This document shows positions 45,402 to 54,521 of a stretch of 64,000 nt of DNA, in pieces. The DNA is from Bacteroidales bacterium UBA1794. Its GTDB lineage: Bacteria; Bacteroidota; Bacteroidia; Bacteroidales; Bacteroidaceae. The translations under genes were made by a program, and so were the position numbers. Location: positions 1 to 64,000 of the forward strand of contig DCFW01000038.1 in the NCBI GenBank assembly GCA_002315435.1, given 5' to 3'. Position 1 is the stretch's first letter. Each line of letters begins with the position of its first letter. The notes beneath the pieces were generated by a model. The model was not told the origin of the DNA. It saw nothing but the letters and a program-made list of their open reading frames with translations, and did no database searches.

Positions 45402-46373
45402 ATGAAAAGATTCAGACAATATAGAACAAATGCCGCTGTTCGCGACAAATATGCCGACATTCACTTAAATGCACAAGATTTCATCTATCCTTATTTTGTA
45501 GAAGAAGGGGAAGGGAATGTAACGCCCATCCCTACTATGCCGGGAATCAACCGCTATACTCCGGACACGCTGTTGGATGATGTCAAGGAAACCCTCGAAC
45601 TGGGGATCAATAAAATACTTCTGTTCGGCGTGATTCCCACTTCGGAGAAAGATGAGCAGGGCAGTGCCGCATACAGCGATCATTCGCTCATCGTTCGTAC
45701 CATAAAGACATTAAAAGAAAAATATCCTGCACTCATCATCATCACCGATGTATGTCTATGCGAATATACCAATCACGGACATTGTGGACTGCTGCACGAC
45801 CATGATGTAGACAATGATACCACGCTCCCGTTGTTGGCTGAAATGGCCTATCAGCATGCGTTGGCAGGGGCCGACTTTGTGGCACCGTCAGCCATGATGG
45901 ACGGACAGGTAGAAGCTATCCGAAAAAAGTTGAATGAGACTCCTTCATTAAAAACAAAGATTCTGGCTTATTCCGCTAAATATGCTTCAGCATTCTATGG
46001 CCCATTCCGCGATGCGGCCGAGAGTACACCCTCTTTCGGTGATCGCAAAAGTTATCAGATGGATTTCCGCACCAGAAATCAGGGATTGGAAGAGATTGCT
46101 GCCGATTTGGAAGAAGGAGCTGACTGGACAATGGTGAAGCCTGCCATGCCTTATCTGGATATCATTGCCAGAGGGAAAGAGCAATTTCCCGACATCCCCA
46201 TGGTCAGTTATCAAGTCAGCGGAGAATATGCTATGCTGAAAGCTGCCGCGCAAGCACAGTTTCTGGATGAGCCACGTGTTGTCTATGAAAGTCTGATTGC
46301 CATTAAACGTGCCGGAGCAGATTATATCATTACCTATTATGCCAAAGAATGGTTGAAAAAATGGAATCAATGA
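45402..46373 (+). CDS. hemB: Porphobilinogen synthase (5-aminolevulinate dehydratase)
   Basis: The 323-residue enzyme is taken from the ATG at 45402 (MKRFRQYRTN), which avoids overlapping the fusion gene by much. Zinc-site cysteines lie in DVCLCEYTNHGHCG, and Schiff-base lysines in FVAPSAMMDGQV-to-YSAKYASAFYGPF and in MVKPAMPYLD. It joins two aminolevulinate molecules to porphobilinogen. It overlaps the hemL start by 4 bp. The length is typical (about 325). Confidence 0.95.
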   Translation: MKRFRQYRTNAAVRDKYADIHLNAQDFIYPYFVEEGEGNVTPIPTMPGINRYTPDTLLDDVKETLELGINKILLFGVIPTSEKDEQGSAAYSDHSLIVRTIKTLKEKYPALIIITDVCLCEYTNHGHCGLLHDHDVDNDTTLPLLAEMAYQHALAGADFVAPSAMMDGQVEAIRKKLNETPSLKTKILAYSAKYASAFYGPFRDAAESTPSFGDRKSYQMDFRTRNQGLEEIAADLEEGADWTMVKPAMPYLDIIARGKEQFPDIPMVSYQVSGEYAMLKAAAQAQFLDEPRVVYESLIAIKRAGADYIITYYAKEWLKKWNQ

Positions 46374-47647
46374 AAGAGTTAATTCGTCCCAAATCCATTG
46401 AAGCTTTCAAGCAAGCTCAACAGTTCATTCCAGGAGGCGTAAACAGCCCTGTCAGGGCATTTAAAAGCGTTGGGGGGACTCCACTATTCATTAAGAGAGC
46501 GAAAGGCTCTACGTTGATCGATATTGACGATAATGCGTATATCGACCTCTGCCTTTCATGGGGAGTATTTATTTTAGGCCACTCCCACCCGCTTGTCAAC
46601 CAGGCCATACATGCAGCGGTAGACAACGGATCCAGTTATGGAATCCCCACATTGCAGGAAACACAACTGGCTGAAACGGTACATCATGCTTTCCCGAGTA
46701 TGGAGAAAGTCCGCTTCGTCAATTCGGGAACGGAAGCCACCATGAGTGCCATCAGAGTGGCAAGAGGCTTCACTAAACGAGATACAATCGTTAAATTTGA
46801 AGGTTGCTATCACGGTCATGCCGATCATTTGTTAGTCGCAGCCGGTTCCGGTGTGACCAATATTCAAGGCTCAACCTCAGCAGGAGTTCCCATTGACTTC
46901 ACCCGCCACACCGTATGTCTTCCGTACAACGACAAAGAAGCATTAAACAAATACTTTATAGAAAACGGACGAAAAGTGGCAGCCGTCATCGTAGAACCTG
47001 TAGCCTGCAACATGGGAGTTGTCATACCTAAAAATGATTATTTGGCTTATTTGCGCCAAATCACCGAAGAGTATGGGGCGTTATTGATTTTCGACGAAGT
47101 GATCACCGGATTCCGATTGAGTTACGGAGGAGCACAGGAAGTATATGGCATCACACCGGATCTGACTGCAATAGGAAAAATAATCGGAGGTGGTTTTCCC
47201 GCTGCAGCTTTCGGAGGAAAAGCTGAAATAATGAATATGCTTGCTCCCGACGGTCCCGTATATCAAGCAGGAACGCTATCCGGTAACCCTGTTGCAATGG
47301 CAGCAGGTATTGCAACCACCGCTATTCTTGCCCAGGAGCACTTCTATGAGCATTTAAGCACTAAGTTCGATACATTTATCGATGAGCTGAAATCTATCGT
47401 CATAAACAAAGATATTCAACTGAACAGCAAGGGCAACATGTATACCCTATTTTTCAACAATGCTCCCGTGCATAATTTTGAAGAAGCCAAGCATAGCGAC
47501 CAAAAGCGTTTTGCACTTTATTTTCATAACATGCTTAATAGAGGTATTTATGTATCTCCTTCACAATTCGAGGGAAACTTCCTATCCGAAGCTCATAGCG
47601 AGAGTGATCTGGAGAGAATACTGAAAGCCATTAAAGAAAGCATATGA
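46370..47647 (+). CDS. hemL: Glutamate-1-semialdehyde 2,1-aminomutase
   Basis: The 425-residue protein is taken from the ATG at 46370, which overlaps the hemB stop by 4 bp (ATGA). An upstream ATG at 46349 would add 7 residues. It belongs to the fold-type I PLP enzymes, with FVNSGTEATMSAIRVAR, FDEVITGFR and the Schiff-base Lys in AIGKIIGGGFPAAAFGG. It converts glutamate-1-semialdehyde to 5-aminolevulinate for the pathway encoded just upstream. It ends the siroheme operon, 16 bp before an unusual inverted repeat. Confidence 0.95.
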   Translation: MKELIRPKSIEAFKQAQQFIPGGVNSPVRAFKSVGGTPLFIKRAKGSTLIDIDDNAYIDLCLSWGVFILGHSHPLVNQAIHAAVDNGSSYGIPTLQETQLAETVHHAFPSMEKVRFVNSGTEATMSAIRVARGFTKRDTIVKFEGCYHGHADHLLVAAGSGVTNIQGSTSAGVPIDFTRHTVCLPYNDKEALNKYFIENGRKVAAVIVEPVACNMGVVIPKNDYLAYLRQITEEYGALLIFDEVITGFRLSYGGAQEVYGITPDLTAIGKIIGGGFPAAAFGGKAEIMNMLAPDGPVYQAGTLSGNPVAMAAGIATTAILAQEHFYEHLSTKFDTFIDELKSIVINKDIQLNSKGNMYTLFFNNAPVHNFEEAKHSDQKRFALYFHNMLNRGIYVSPSQFEGNFLSEAHSESDLERILKAIKESI

Positions 47648-47662
47648 ATTTGATCTAGGGTG

Positions 47663-47749
47663 CGTTCCTATATACCATCGACTACCCATCCAAGCATGGA
47701 TCACTACCTCATCCATTATAGGATCGTACCCCAATGGTATATAGCAACG
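47663..47749. other. Long inverted repeat with two inner hairpins after hemL
   Basis: CGTTCCTATATACCAT (47663-47678) pairs with 47734-47749 at 15 of 16 positions. The 55-base interior holds two further hairpins (ATCC/GGAT arms twice), joined by C-rich linkers reading CTACCC, CTACCTC and GTACCCC. The structure could be a folded RNA, a DNA element such as a recombination site, or the 3-prime end of the hemL message. No T run follows, so a terminator is doubtful. The rest of 47648-47804 shows nothing else. Confidence 0.5.
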
Positions 47750-47804
47750 ATACGCTTCGTTTTGTTTACTAAAATAAACACTATAATACAAACATATACA
47801 AATA

Positions 47805-48490
47805 GTTAGTTCACTTGTTCGCACCCCCTACACCCTCATTTTTGCACTTTTTCTGTAATCAACTGTAATAGTGCTATTTATCGCCGTTTTTTAACACTTG
47901 CTTTTTCCCATTTTTGGCGTTTAAATACCGTTCGAGCACCGTTCGAAGAACTTCAAAAATCAATGAAAATTATTCAAATAGCTATATATCAGTTGATTAA
48001 TAAATAGGACAATATAATTAACTAATTTTAGTTAGTTCGCGTAGTTCGCGTTAGTTCGCGCTTGAGCGAAAAACGCGAACTAACTCTGCAAAAGTGCTGT
48101 AATTTACATATAATAAGTATGTTATAAAATAAAAGTAGGCTATAATGAATGAATATGTAAAAATAAGAGGAGTTAGTTCGCGATATTTTTTTTAGCGCGA
48201 ACTAACGCGAACTACGCGAACTAACTCCCCCTATATCTTGCTTTTCTTCAACTCTTCCTATTTTCTACTAATCTATGTAATAATCTTATTATAAGTAATA
48301 TATATAATATATTATATAAATATATATTATATACATAATGTATTTTCTACAGGAAAGTAAATGTATAGAAACTGTATATTGGAAGAGAGTAATCATTTTA
48401 CTATCAATAGTATATGAATTTCATTTTGTATAAATATAGAAGTAAAAAGTGAAAAGTGCGATTTTACGGATAAGGGGGGTGCGAACAAGC
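47805..48490. repeat. Palindromic GTTAGTTCGC iteron array with A/T core
   Basis: Copies of GTTAGTTCGC or its complement form a triplet at 48031-48060, one reverse copy at 48074-48084, one forward copy at 48172-48182 and a reverse triplet at 48197-48225. Outlying copies with C-rich ends lie at 47805-47837 and 48474-48490. The outer CTTGTTCGCACCCCC is a perfect 15-bp inverted repeat (47814-47828 and 48475-48489). A pure A/T run covers 48296-48333. No gene is seen in 47648-48679. The arrangement mirrors the 389-933 array but with another unit sequence. Confidence 0.85.
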
Positions 48491-48679
48491 GGAATTTCAT
48501 GATACATCCACTTTATATGCATTTCTAAACATAAGTTATGAATACGTATTTATACAAATATTTATAAATAACCGTCTTTTTCATGCGGGAAAGAACAGGA
48601 GGCAAACGAATGGAGATAATACGGAAAAGCTTCACGTAAATACCTGCATAAGGTTGCCAATTACTATAATTTAGAAATG

Positions 48680-49000
48680 CTATACTTTTTTGGAAGCTCT
48701 TTTGCGTTCTTTCAAATTCAGATCTTGTATGGCTTTTCCCATTTCATCTTGTTTGGCAAGCCATAAAATATCATCGTCCAATTGAAGAGCATAAAGTATT
48801 CTCAAATAAATGCCTATGGAAACGGTGGGTAATCCTTTTTCGACCCTTGACACAGTGATCTCAGATACTGTTGCTCTATCTGCGATTTGTGAAATGGTAA
48901 AGTTCCGCCTTAGGCGAGCCAGCTTGATCTGTTCACCTACAATCTGCATCTTTGCCGTCAACTTTCGGGGAATTTTTGTTCCCATTGTACTCTTAACCAT
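48680..49000 (-). CDS. HipB-like helix-turn-helix regulator, orphan
   Basis: The 106-residue protein has an XRE-type helix-turn-helix (about 20-75; EQIKLARLRRNFTISQIADRATVSEITVSRVEKG, given here as pattern only: LARLRRN, ISQIADRA, SEITVSRVEKG). It ends in a lysine-rich tail. Members of this family usually precede a HipA-type kinase toxin in one operon. Here the downstream 1 kb holds only the repeat array, so no toxin partner is present. A palindromic operator at 49008-49061 directly precedes the start, so autoregulation is likely. An ATG at 48985 is an alternative start. Confidence 0.75.
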   Translation of the reverse strand: MVKSTMGTKIPRKLTAKMQIVGEQIKLARLRRNFTISQIADRATVSEITVSRVEKGLPTVSIGIYLRILYALQLDDDILWLAKQDEMGKAIQDLNLKERKRASKKV

Positions 49001-49007
49001 GCTATTT

Positions 49008-49061
49008 AACCTATCATATAATATGCAAATATATTGTTTTTTATTTATTATATGATAGGTT
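49008..49061. promoter_or_regulatory. Inverted-repeat operator ahead of the HipB-like gene (copy 1)
   Basis: AACCTATCATATAATA (49008-49023) and TATTATATGATAGGTT (49046-49061) are perfect 16-bp arms with a 22-bp spacer. The site begins 8 bp upstream of the start codon, so binding would also block translation initiation or the promoter. A second copy lies at 56551-56604. Confidence 0.75.
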
Positions 49062-49107
49062 GAGCATTATTTTGTTTAAAGAAGAGAAAACATTCGATGC
49101 TAAATTC

Positions 49108-50409
49108 TCACAGTGAAGAAACCAATTGTTTTAATTTTGTTTCCCCTATTTTCAGATTGTATTCAAAGTTGAGAAGACGGGTAGACGATTGCACATAATT
49201 CTCTTGAGCTTGATGAACCTCAAGTGAGGTTGTTTGCCCCAATCGCAAGCGTTGCAAGCTGATCTCCATGTTTTCTTTGGCTAACTGATTGTTATTCTTT
49301 TCAATCTGAAGCAAACGTTGTTGATTCTCAAAGTCGGTAAGTGCATTTTGCAAGTCGGTATTTGCCTGTAGCTTCACATTCTCTAAATTATATTGTGCCG
49401 ATTGCAATTCCATTTTTGCTACAGCTATTTTTCGTTTGGTTTCACCCCCATTATAAATGGGAATAGAAAGAGTTCCTCCTATTTGCGGACCGAAAGAGCG
49501 ATTCTTTAATGTGGATCCTTCTGAGTTTCCGGTTTGCGACAAATAATATCCTCCTTGGAGAGTTATGTTCGGCGAATAACCTTTCTGAGTTTCTTTTAGG
49601 GCTAACCGTGCCACATCAATTTGTTTTTTAAACGACAAGATGCTGGCATTTGATGAATTCAGTTTCTGAAATAATTCATCTTTATCAGGAATATAAGAAA
49701 GGGGTATGGAATCAGATACCTCAAACGCTGTAGCCGGATCTTTCCCTAGTATGCTATTTAAAGTCTTCTGCGCTTCGCTAATAGCATATTCTTGATTAAT
49801 GGCATTTTCCATAGCTACATTCAAGTCTATCTTTGCTTGAAGAAGATCTGTTTTTACCAATGAACCTGCAGTGAAGCCTGTTTGGGCAATGATCACACGT
49901 TCTTTGTTATAATTAATTGCTTCATTCATAGAGATCAACTGCTGCTTTTGTCTTACAATATCATAGTATGCAGAAACCACGTTGTACATTATCTCCAACA
50001 CTTTAGAATTAAATTGAAGTTCACCGAGAGCTTGCATCTCTGCCAATTTATCCTTTGTGATAAACATTTTTCCGCCATCATACAAAGTCCAGGAAAGTAC
50101 CGCACTAGCAGTAAGCAATATACTCGATTGCGAAGGATACTTATTGACAGTCCCGCCGGAAAGCTTCTGATAAACATTATTAAAGCTATAACTGCCGGAA
50201 CCATTCGCATCTATTGTAGGCAACATCCCGGCATTGCCTTTGGTGTTGTTTATCTTACTTATATCAGCCTCATCACGAGCAACTAATATATCAAAATTAC
50301 TTTTTAATGCAATGTCCACCGCATTTTCCGGCGTTAACAAGTTCTGCGCCTGTGCACCGGAAGTGAACACTAAGATCAAGAGAATAAATATATGAACCTT
50401 TTTCATCAC
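49108..50409 (-). CDS. TolC-family outer-membrane efflux protein
   Basis: The 433-residue protein has a signal peptide ending near GAQA (residue 22). The internal duplication typical of TolC follows, with long alpha-helices (LKSNFDILVARDEADI; LAKENMEISLQRLRLGQTTSLEVHQAQ) and two short beta segments. It forms a trimeric channel through the outer membrane and periplasm. It is the last gene of the marR-mfp-rnd-tolC operon, immediately after the pump gene. Substrates are not evident. Confidence 0.92.
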   Translation of the reverse strand: MMKKVHIFILLILVFTSGAQAQNLLTPENAVDIALKSNFDILVARDEADISKINNTKGNAGMLPTIDANGSGSYSFNNVYQKLSGGTVNKYPSQSSILLTASAVLSWTLYDGGKMFITKDKLAEMQALGELQFNSKVLEIMYNVVSAYYDIVRQKQQLISMNEAINYNKERVIIAQTGFTAGSLVKTDLLQAKIDLNVAMENAINQEYAISEAQKTLNSILGKDPATAFEVSDSIPLSYIPDKDELFQKLNSSNASILSFKKQIDVARLALKETQKGYSPNITLQGGYYLSQTGNSEGSTLKNRSFGPQIGGTLSIPIYNGGETKRKIAVAKMELQSAQYNLENVKLQANTDLQNALTDFENQQRLLQIEKNNNQLAKENMEISLQRLRLGQTTSLEVHQAQENYVQSSTRLLNFEYNLKIGETKLKQLVSSL

Positions 50410-53400
50410 TTATTTTTTGTTTTTACTTGATATAACAATATAAGTTACAGGAATTACAAATAGAGTAAGTATGAGTGAAAAGAGTAATCCTCCCACAACA
50501 ACAGTTCCCAGAGGAGCACGACTTTGAGCACCTGATCCCAAAGCCAAGGCGATAGGCAAACTTCCGAAAAGGGTGGCTAATGATGTCATGACGATAGGAC
50601 GGAATCGAGCAGAAGCAGCCTCAAATGCTGCAACCCTCCTGTTCATACCCAATTTACGCTTTTGATTGGCAAACTCCACAATAAGTATTCCGTTTTTCGT
50701 GACAATTCCAATCAACATGATTACTCCGATCTCAGAGAAGATATTGAGTGTTTGTCCGCATATCCACAAGGAAAGCATGGCACCGGCAATAGCCATCGGC
50801 ACGGTGAGCATAATGATAAATGGATCGCGAAAGCTTTCAAACTGAGCGGCCAGGATTAAATAAATCAATAACAAGGCCAATATTAAAGCAAATGAAATAT
50901 TGGAACTACTTTCTGCAAAATCTCTGGACGATCCGGATAGATCTGTATTAAAGGAACTGTCCAACAACTTATTACCAATATTCTGCATCTCAGCAATTCC
51001 CTCTCCCAATGTCTTTCCCTTGGCCAAGTTGGCAGAAACGGTAGCGGACTTATATCGATTGTAATGGTAAAGTATGGGTGGATTACTATTCTCCTCCATC
51101 TTTACCAAATTGTCGAGTTGTATCATTTTACCTGAGCTTGAACGTACATACAAGGACGTGATATCGGCAGGCATGTTACGATCGGCCCTATTTACCTGAC
51201 CCACTACATAATATTGCTTATTGTTTTGTAAGAAATATCCATATCGGCTTCCGCTATAGGCTAGATCTAATGTGTTGGCAACATCCTTCTCGTTGACTCC
51301 CAAACTATTCGCTTTTAATCGGTCAACTGTGATATTTATTTCGGGCTTATTGAATTTTAGATCTACATCTACATTACTGAATACGGGACTGTTTTGTGCT
51401 TCATCCATAAACTTGGGCAAGACTTCACGCAACTTCTCAAAGTCGAGATTTTGTAACACAAACTGAACAGGCAATCCTTTCGAACTGGATGTGGCAATCG
51501 TTGGTTCTTGACTCGGAATAATGTTAGCATCAGGAATGCTAGCATAGATCTTCGACAACTTATCGTATATTTTCTGCTGAGAGGCTTTTCTTTCAGACGG
51601 ATCGGAAAGAAAAGCAATAACGCTTCCGGTATTTGCACTGGCATTGCTACCTCCTGCGTATCGGGCAAGTATATATTTTATTCCAGGCACCGAGTCCGTA
51701 CTTACTTGGGCAACTTTATCTATTAAGTGCTGAGTGCTGGTATATTCAGCCCCTTCGGGAGCTGTAATGGAAGTTCTAACATAACTGTGATCCTCTAGTG
51801 GAGCAAGTTCTGATTTCAAAGCCCTTGACAAAGAGAAAATAAGTACCAGACAAAATCCAAGGATGGAAAAGGCAATCCATTTGTTTTCAATAAAGAAACT
51901 TAGCACCCGTCTGTATTTTTTTTCCATACCGATAAAGAAAGGCTCACTAAACTCATAGAACTTAGAATGATGAGATGCCGACCCACCCAACAGCACGTTC
52001 AGCACAGGAGTCAATGTTAAAGAGACAAGAGCTGATATTAATACCGCACTAGCAACCACAACTCCAAACTCACGGAACAAACGACCCGTAAATCCCTCCA
52101 AGAAAATAACAGGAATAAAAACAATGGCAAGAGTGATTGAAGTAGATATTACGGCGAAAACGATTTCACGCGTCCCTTCAAAAGCTGCCGTCCATTTGTC
52201 CATTCCCTTCTCTATTCGTTTAAATATATTCTCAGTTACCACAATACCGTCATCCACCACCAGTCCCGTGGCAAGAACAATGCCAAGCAGCGTGAGCACA
52301 TTAATGGAAAATCCGAAAATATACATGACAAAGAAAGTTCCGATTAACGAAACAGGAATGTCTAAAAGCGGACGTAAAGCAATGACCCAGTTTCTGAAAA
52401 ACAGGAAAATAATAAGTACCACCAGAAAGATCGCTATAACCAACGTTTCCACTACATCTTTTATAGATTGTCGTACAAAAGTTGATTTATCGCGTGCGAC
52501 GCTTAACTCCATTCCTTTAGGCATCGTCTTTTTTATCTGATCCATACGTTTGTAGAATTCATCGGCAATCTGAACATCATTCGCCCCCGGAAGAGGAATA
52601 AGGTTCAACATCACACCCGTATTTCCATTAATGGATGAACCGGATTCATCATTCTGCGCCCCTAATTCAGCATCTCCTATGTCGCTGAAACGAATCACTT
52701 GATTATTGGTTTGCTTCACAATGAGATTATCAAAATCCTCTTCAGTGGTTAACCGTCCATGCGTTTTCAGAATGACTTCAGTGGCATTCCCACGGATTTT
52801 TCCTGCCGGCATTTCCACATTCTCATTGGCAAGAGCTGCACTGACATCCGATGCAGTAATATTGTAAGCAGCCATTTTATCAGGATCCAGCCATAAACGC
52901 ATAGAACGTCTCTGCTGTCCGTAGATGGAAACCGAACTAACTCCCGGAATGGTCTGTAGTTTCTCCTGCAAAATATTTTCGGCATAGTCACTCAATTCGA
53001 TTGAACTCATCTTACTACTTTGGGCAGTGAGCATAATGATAGGGTCGCTATTGGCATCTGCTTTAGTGACGGTGGGCTGTGCATCAATGTCCTGCGGTAA
53101 GGTCTTCGTCGCTTGTGAGACTTTATCGCGAACATCGTTTGCTGCTTTCTCCAAGTCCGCCCCCAAATTGAATTCTACTGTAATGGTACTGGTTCCTATC
53201 GCCGACTGAGAAGAGATGGACTTCACCCCTTCAATACCGTTAATAGATTTTTCCAAAGGTTCGGTTATCTGCGATTCAATAATTTCAGAATTGGCTCCCG
53301 TATAAGATGTCTGTACTGTAATCACTGGGGGATCAATAGCCGGATATAACCGAACGCCTAAAAACTTAAAGCCGACTACACCTAAAAGTATGATAATCAA

Positions 53401-53454
53401 ACTCAGCACAATGGATGCTATGGGCCTTTTTAAGGCTATATCTGAAATAATCAT
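50410..53454 (-). CDS. RND efflux pump, AcrB/HAE1 family
   Basis: The 1014-residue pump has 12 membrane helices in the AcrB layout. The first is at about 10-30, then a large periplasmic part (about 35-330), a cluster of TM2-6, a second periplasmic part (about 560-860) and TM8-12. TM4 has the proton-relay Asp pair in GLVVDDGIVVTENIF. It is the inner-membrane component of a tripartite exporter driven by proton motive force. It directly abuts the TolC gene. Its length matches hydrophobe/amphiphile pumps. Confidence 0.95.
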   Translation of the reverse strand: MIISDIALKRPIASIVLSLIIILLGVVGFKFLGVRLYPAIDPPVITVQTSYTGANSEIIESQITEPLEKSINGIEGVKSISSQSAIGTSTITVEFNLGADLEKAANDVRDKVSQATKTLPQDIDAQPTVTKADANSDPIIMLTAQSSKMSSIELSDYAENILQEKLQTIPGVSSVSIYGQQRRSMRLWLDPDKMAAYNITASDVSAALANENVEMPAGKIRGNATEVILKTHGRLTTEEDFDNLIVKQTNNQVIRFSDIGDAELGAQNDESGSSINGNTGVMLNLIPLPGANDVQIADEFYKRMDQIKKTMPKGMELSVARDKSTFVRQSIKDVVETLVIAIFLVVLIIFLFFRNWVIALRPLLDIPVSLIGTFFVMYIFGFSINVLTLLGIVLATGLVVDDGIVVTENIFKRIEKGMDKWTAAFEGTREIVFAVISTSITLAIVFIPVIFLEGFTGRLFREFGVVVASAVLISALVSLTLTPVLNVLLGGSASHHSKFYEFSEPFFIGMEKKYRRVLSFFIENKWIAFSILGFCLVLIFSLSRALKSELAPLEDHSYVRTSITAPEGAEYTSTQHLIDKVAQVSTDSVPGIKYILARYAGGSNASANTGSVIAFLSDPSERKASQQKIYDKLSKIYASIPDANIIPSQEPTIATSSSKGLPVQFVLQNLDFEKLREVLPKFMDEAQNSPVFSNVDVDLKFNKPEINITVDRLKANSLGVNEKDVANTLDLAYSGSRYGYFLQNNKQYYVVGQVNRADRNMPADITSLYVRSSSGKMIQLDNLVKMEENSNPPILYHYNRYKSATVSANLAKGKTLGEGIAEMQNIGNKLLDSSFNTDLSGSSRDFAESSSNISFALILALLLIYLILAAQFESFRDPFIIMLTVPMAIAGAMLSLWICGQTLNIFSEIGVIMLIGIVTKNGILIVEFANQKRKLGMNRRVAAFEAASARFRPIVMTSLATLFGSLPIALALGSGAQSRAPLGTVVVGGLLFSLILTLFVIPVTYIVISSKNKK

Positions 53455-53465
53455 AATGGTTTACT

Positions 53466-54521
53466 TTACTTAGTTATAGTGGAGTACGATAATTTTGCGC
53501 CTTCTTTCAAGAAGAGTAAACCGGTAGACATAATTGTATCACCGGAGGAAAGACCTTCAGTCACTTCTATTCTCGAAGATTTACGAATGCCGGTCTTTAT
53601 ACTCACAAAATGCGCTTTCCTGTTGCGTGCTACAATTACAGTTTTGTCTCCTTCTTGTGGTATAATTGCCTGTGTGGGAATCATTAAAGCTTTTGGATTC
53701 TCTCCAAATTTTAATATTACGTTAGCAAAAGCTCCCGGAACCAATTCTTTAGAATAATTGGTAATTAAAGCTCTTACTTTCAGATTACGGGTTGTATCAT
53801 CAATACCATGTTCGGTGGCTACCACTGTTGCATCATACAATTTGTTTCCATTATACATCGTAAAATTCACTTTCATTCCGTTGACGACTTCCGAACTGTA
53901 TTTTTCAGGTACATAAAAGTCAAGCTTTATTTTGTGATTCGTCCGTATCGTAGCCAATAAAGTAGAAGAGCTGACAACAGCACCAACGCTAATATCTCTC
54001 AATCCGATGGTTCCGTCAAAAGGAGCTCGCACTTCTGTCTTACGTATCAAGGCTTTTTCTTCTGCTATATCCGCATTTATGGTCTTCACTTGCAAAAGGG
54101 TTTGTTCATAATCGTTTTGACTGATACCATTCACTTTTATCAATTCAGTTTGTCTCTTATAAATGCGTCTCTGAATGGCAAGTTGTGATCTCAATTTCCT
54201 CAATGTAGCCTGCAAATCATCATCGTAAAGCTTAACCAGTAATGTACCCTTTCGTACAAACTTACCTTCCTGCAAATTGACTTTCACAACTCTACCGGCT
54301 ACTTCATTCTTTAGATCCACATCATTATAGGCCGCTAATGAACCTGTTACTGTTATTTCCGAAACAAGTAAAGATGGAGTTACAACAAATGCATCCACCT
54401 TCTTGTGCACCTTCTCTTTTGAATCTTGCTTCTTATCGTTTGACTTGGTTAATCCTACTTTGATAAAAAAAGCAGTCAACAATAATAATATTGCGACTAT
54501 TAAGATCTTTATCTTTTTCAT
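53466..54521 (-). CDS. Periplasmic adaptor (membrane-fusion protein) of the RND pump
   Basis: The 351-residue protein has a single N-terminal membrane anchor (about 4-24). A biotinyl-lipoyl-like half (VVKVNLQEGKFVRKGTLLVKL), a coiled-coil hairpin (about 90-140), the second lipoyl half (VRAPFDGTIGLRDISVGAVV) and a beta-barrel domain follow. It links the RND pump to TolC. Its start overlaps the marR stop by 4 bp, so the operon is tightly coupled. Confidence 0.93.
   Translation of the reverse strand: MKKIKILIVAILLLLTAFFIKVGLTKSNDKKQDSKEKVHKKVDAFVVTPSLLVSEITVTGSLAAYNDVDLKNEVAGRVVKVNLQEGKFVRKGTLLVKLYDDDLQATLRKLRSQLAIQRRIYKRQTELIKVNGISQNDYEQTLLQVKTINADIAEEKALIRKTEVRAPFDGTIGLRDISVGAVVSSSTLLATIRTNHKIKLDFYVPEKYSSEVVNGMKVNFTMYNGNKLYDATVVATEHGIDDTTRNLKVRALITNYSKELVPGAFANVILKFGENPKALMIPTQAIIPQEGDKTVIVARNRKAHFVSIKTGIRKSSRIEVTEGLSSGDTIMSTGLLFLKEGAKLSYSTITK

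Noticed and set aside
47582..47824. Minus-strand frame over the hemL end and the inverted repeat
   Set aside because: It reads through the hemL coding end and the structured repeat with no family pattern.
48626..48723. Plus-strand scrap reading about KASRKYLHKVANYYNLEML
   Set aside because: It resembles a RhuM-like fragment only loosely, has no start, and runs into the HipB-like gene; too weak to list as a gene remnant.
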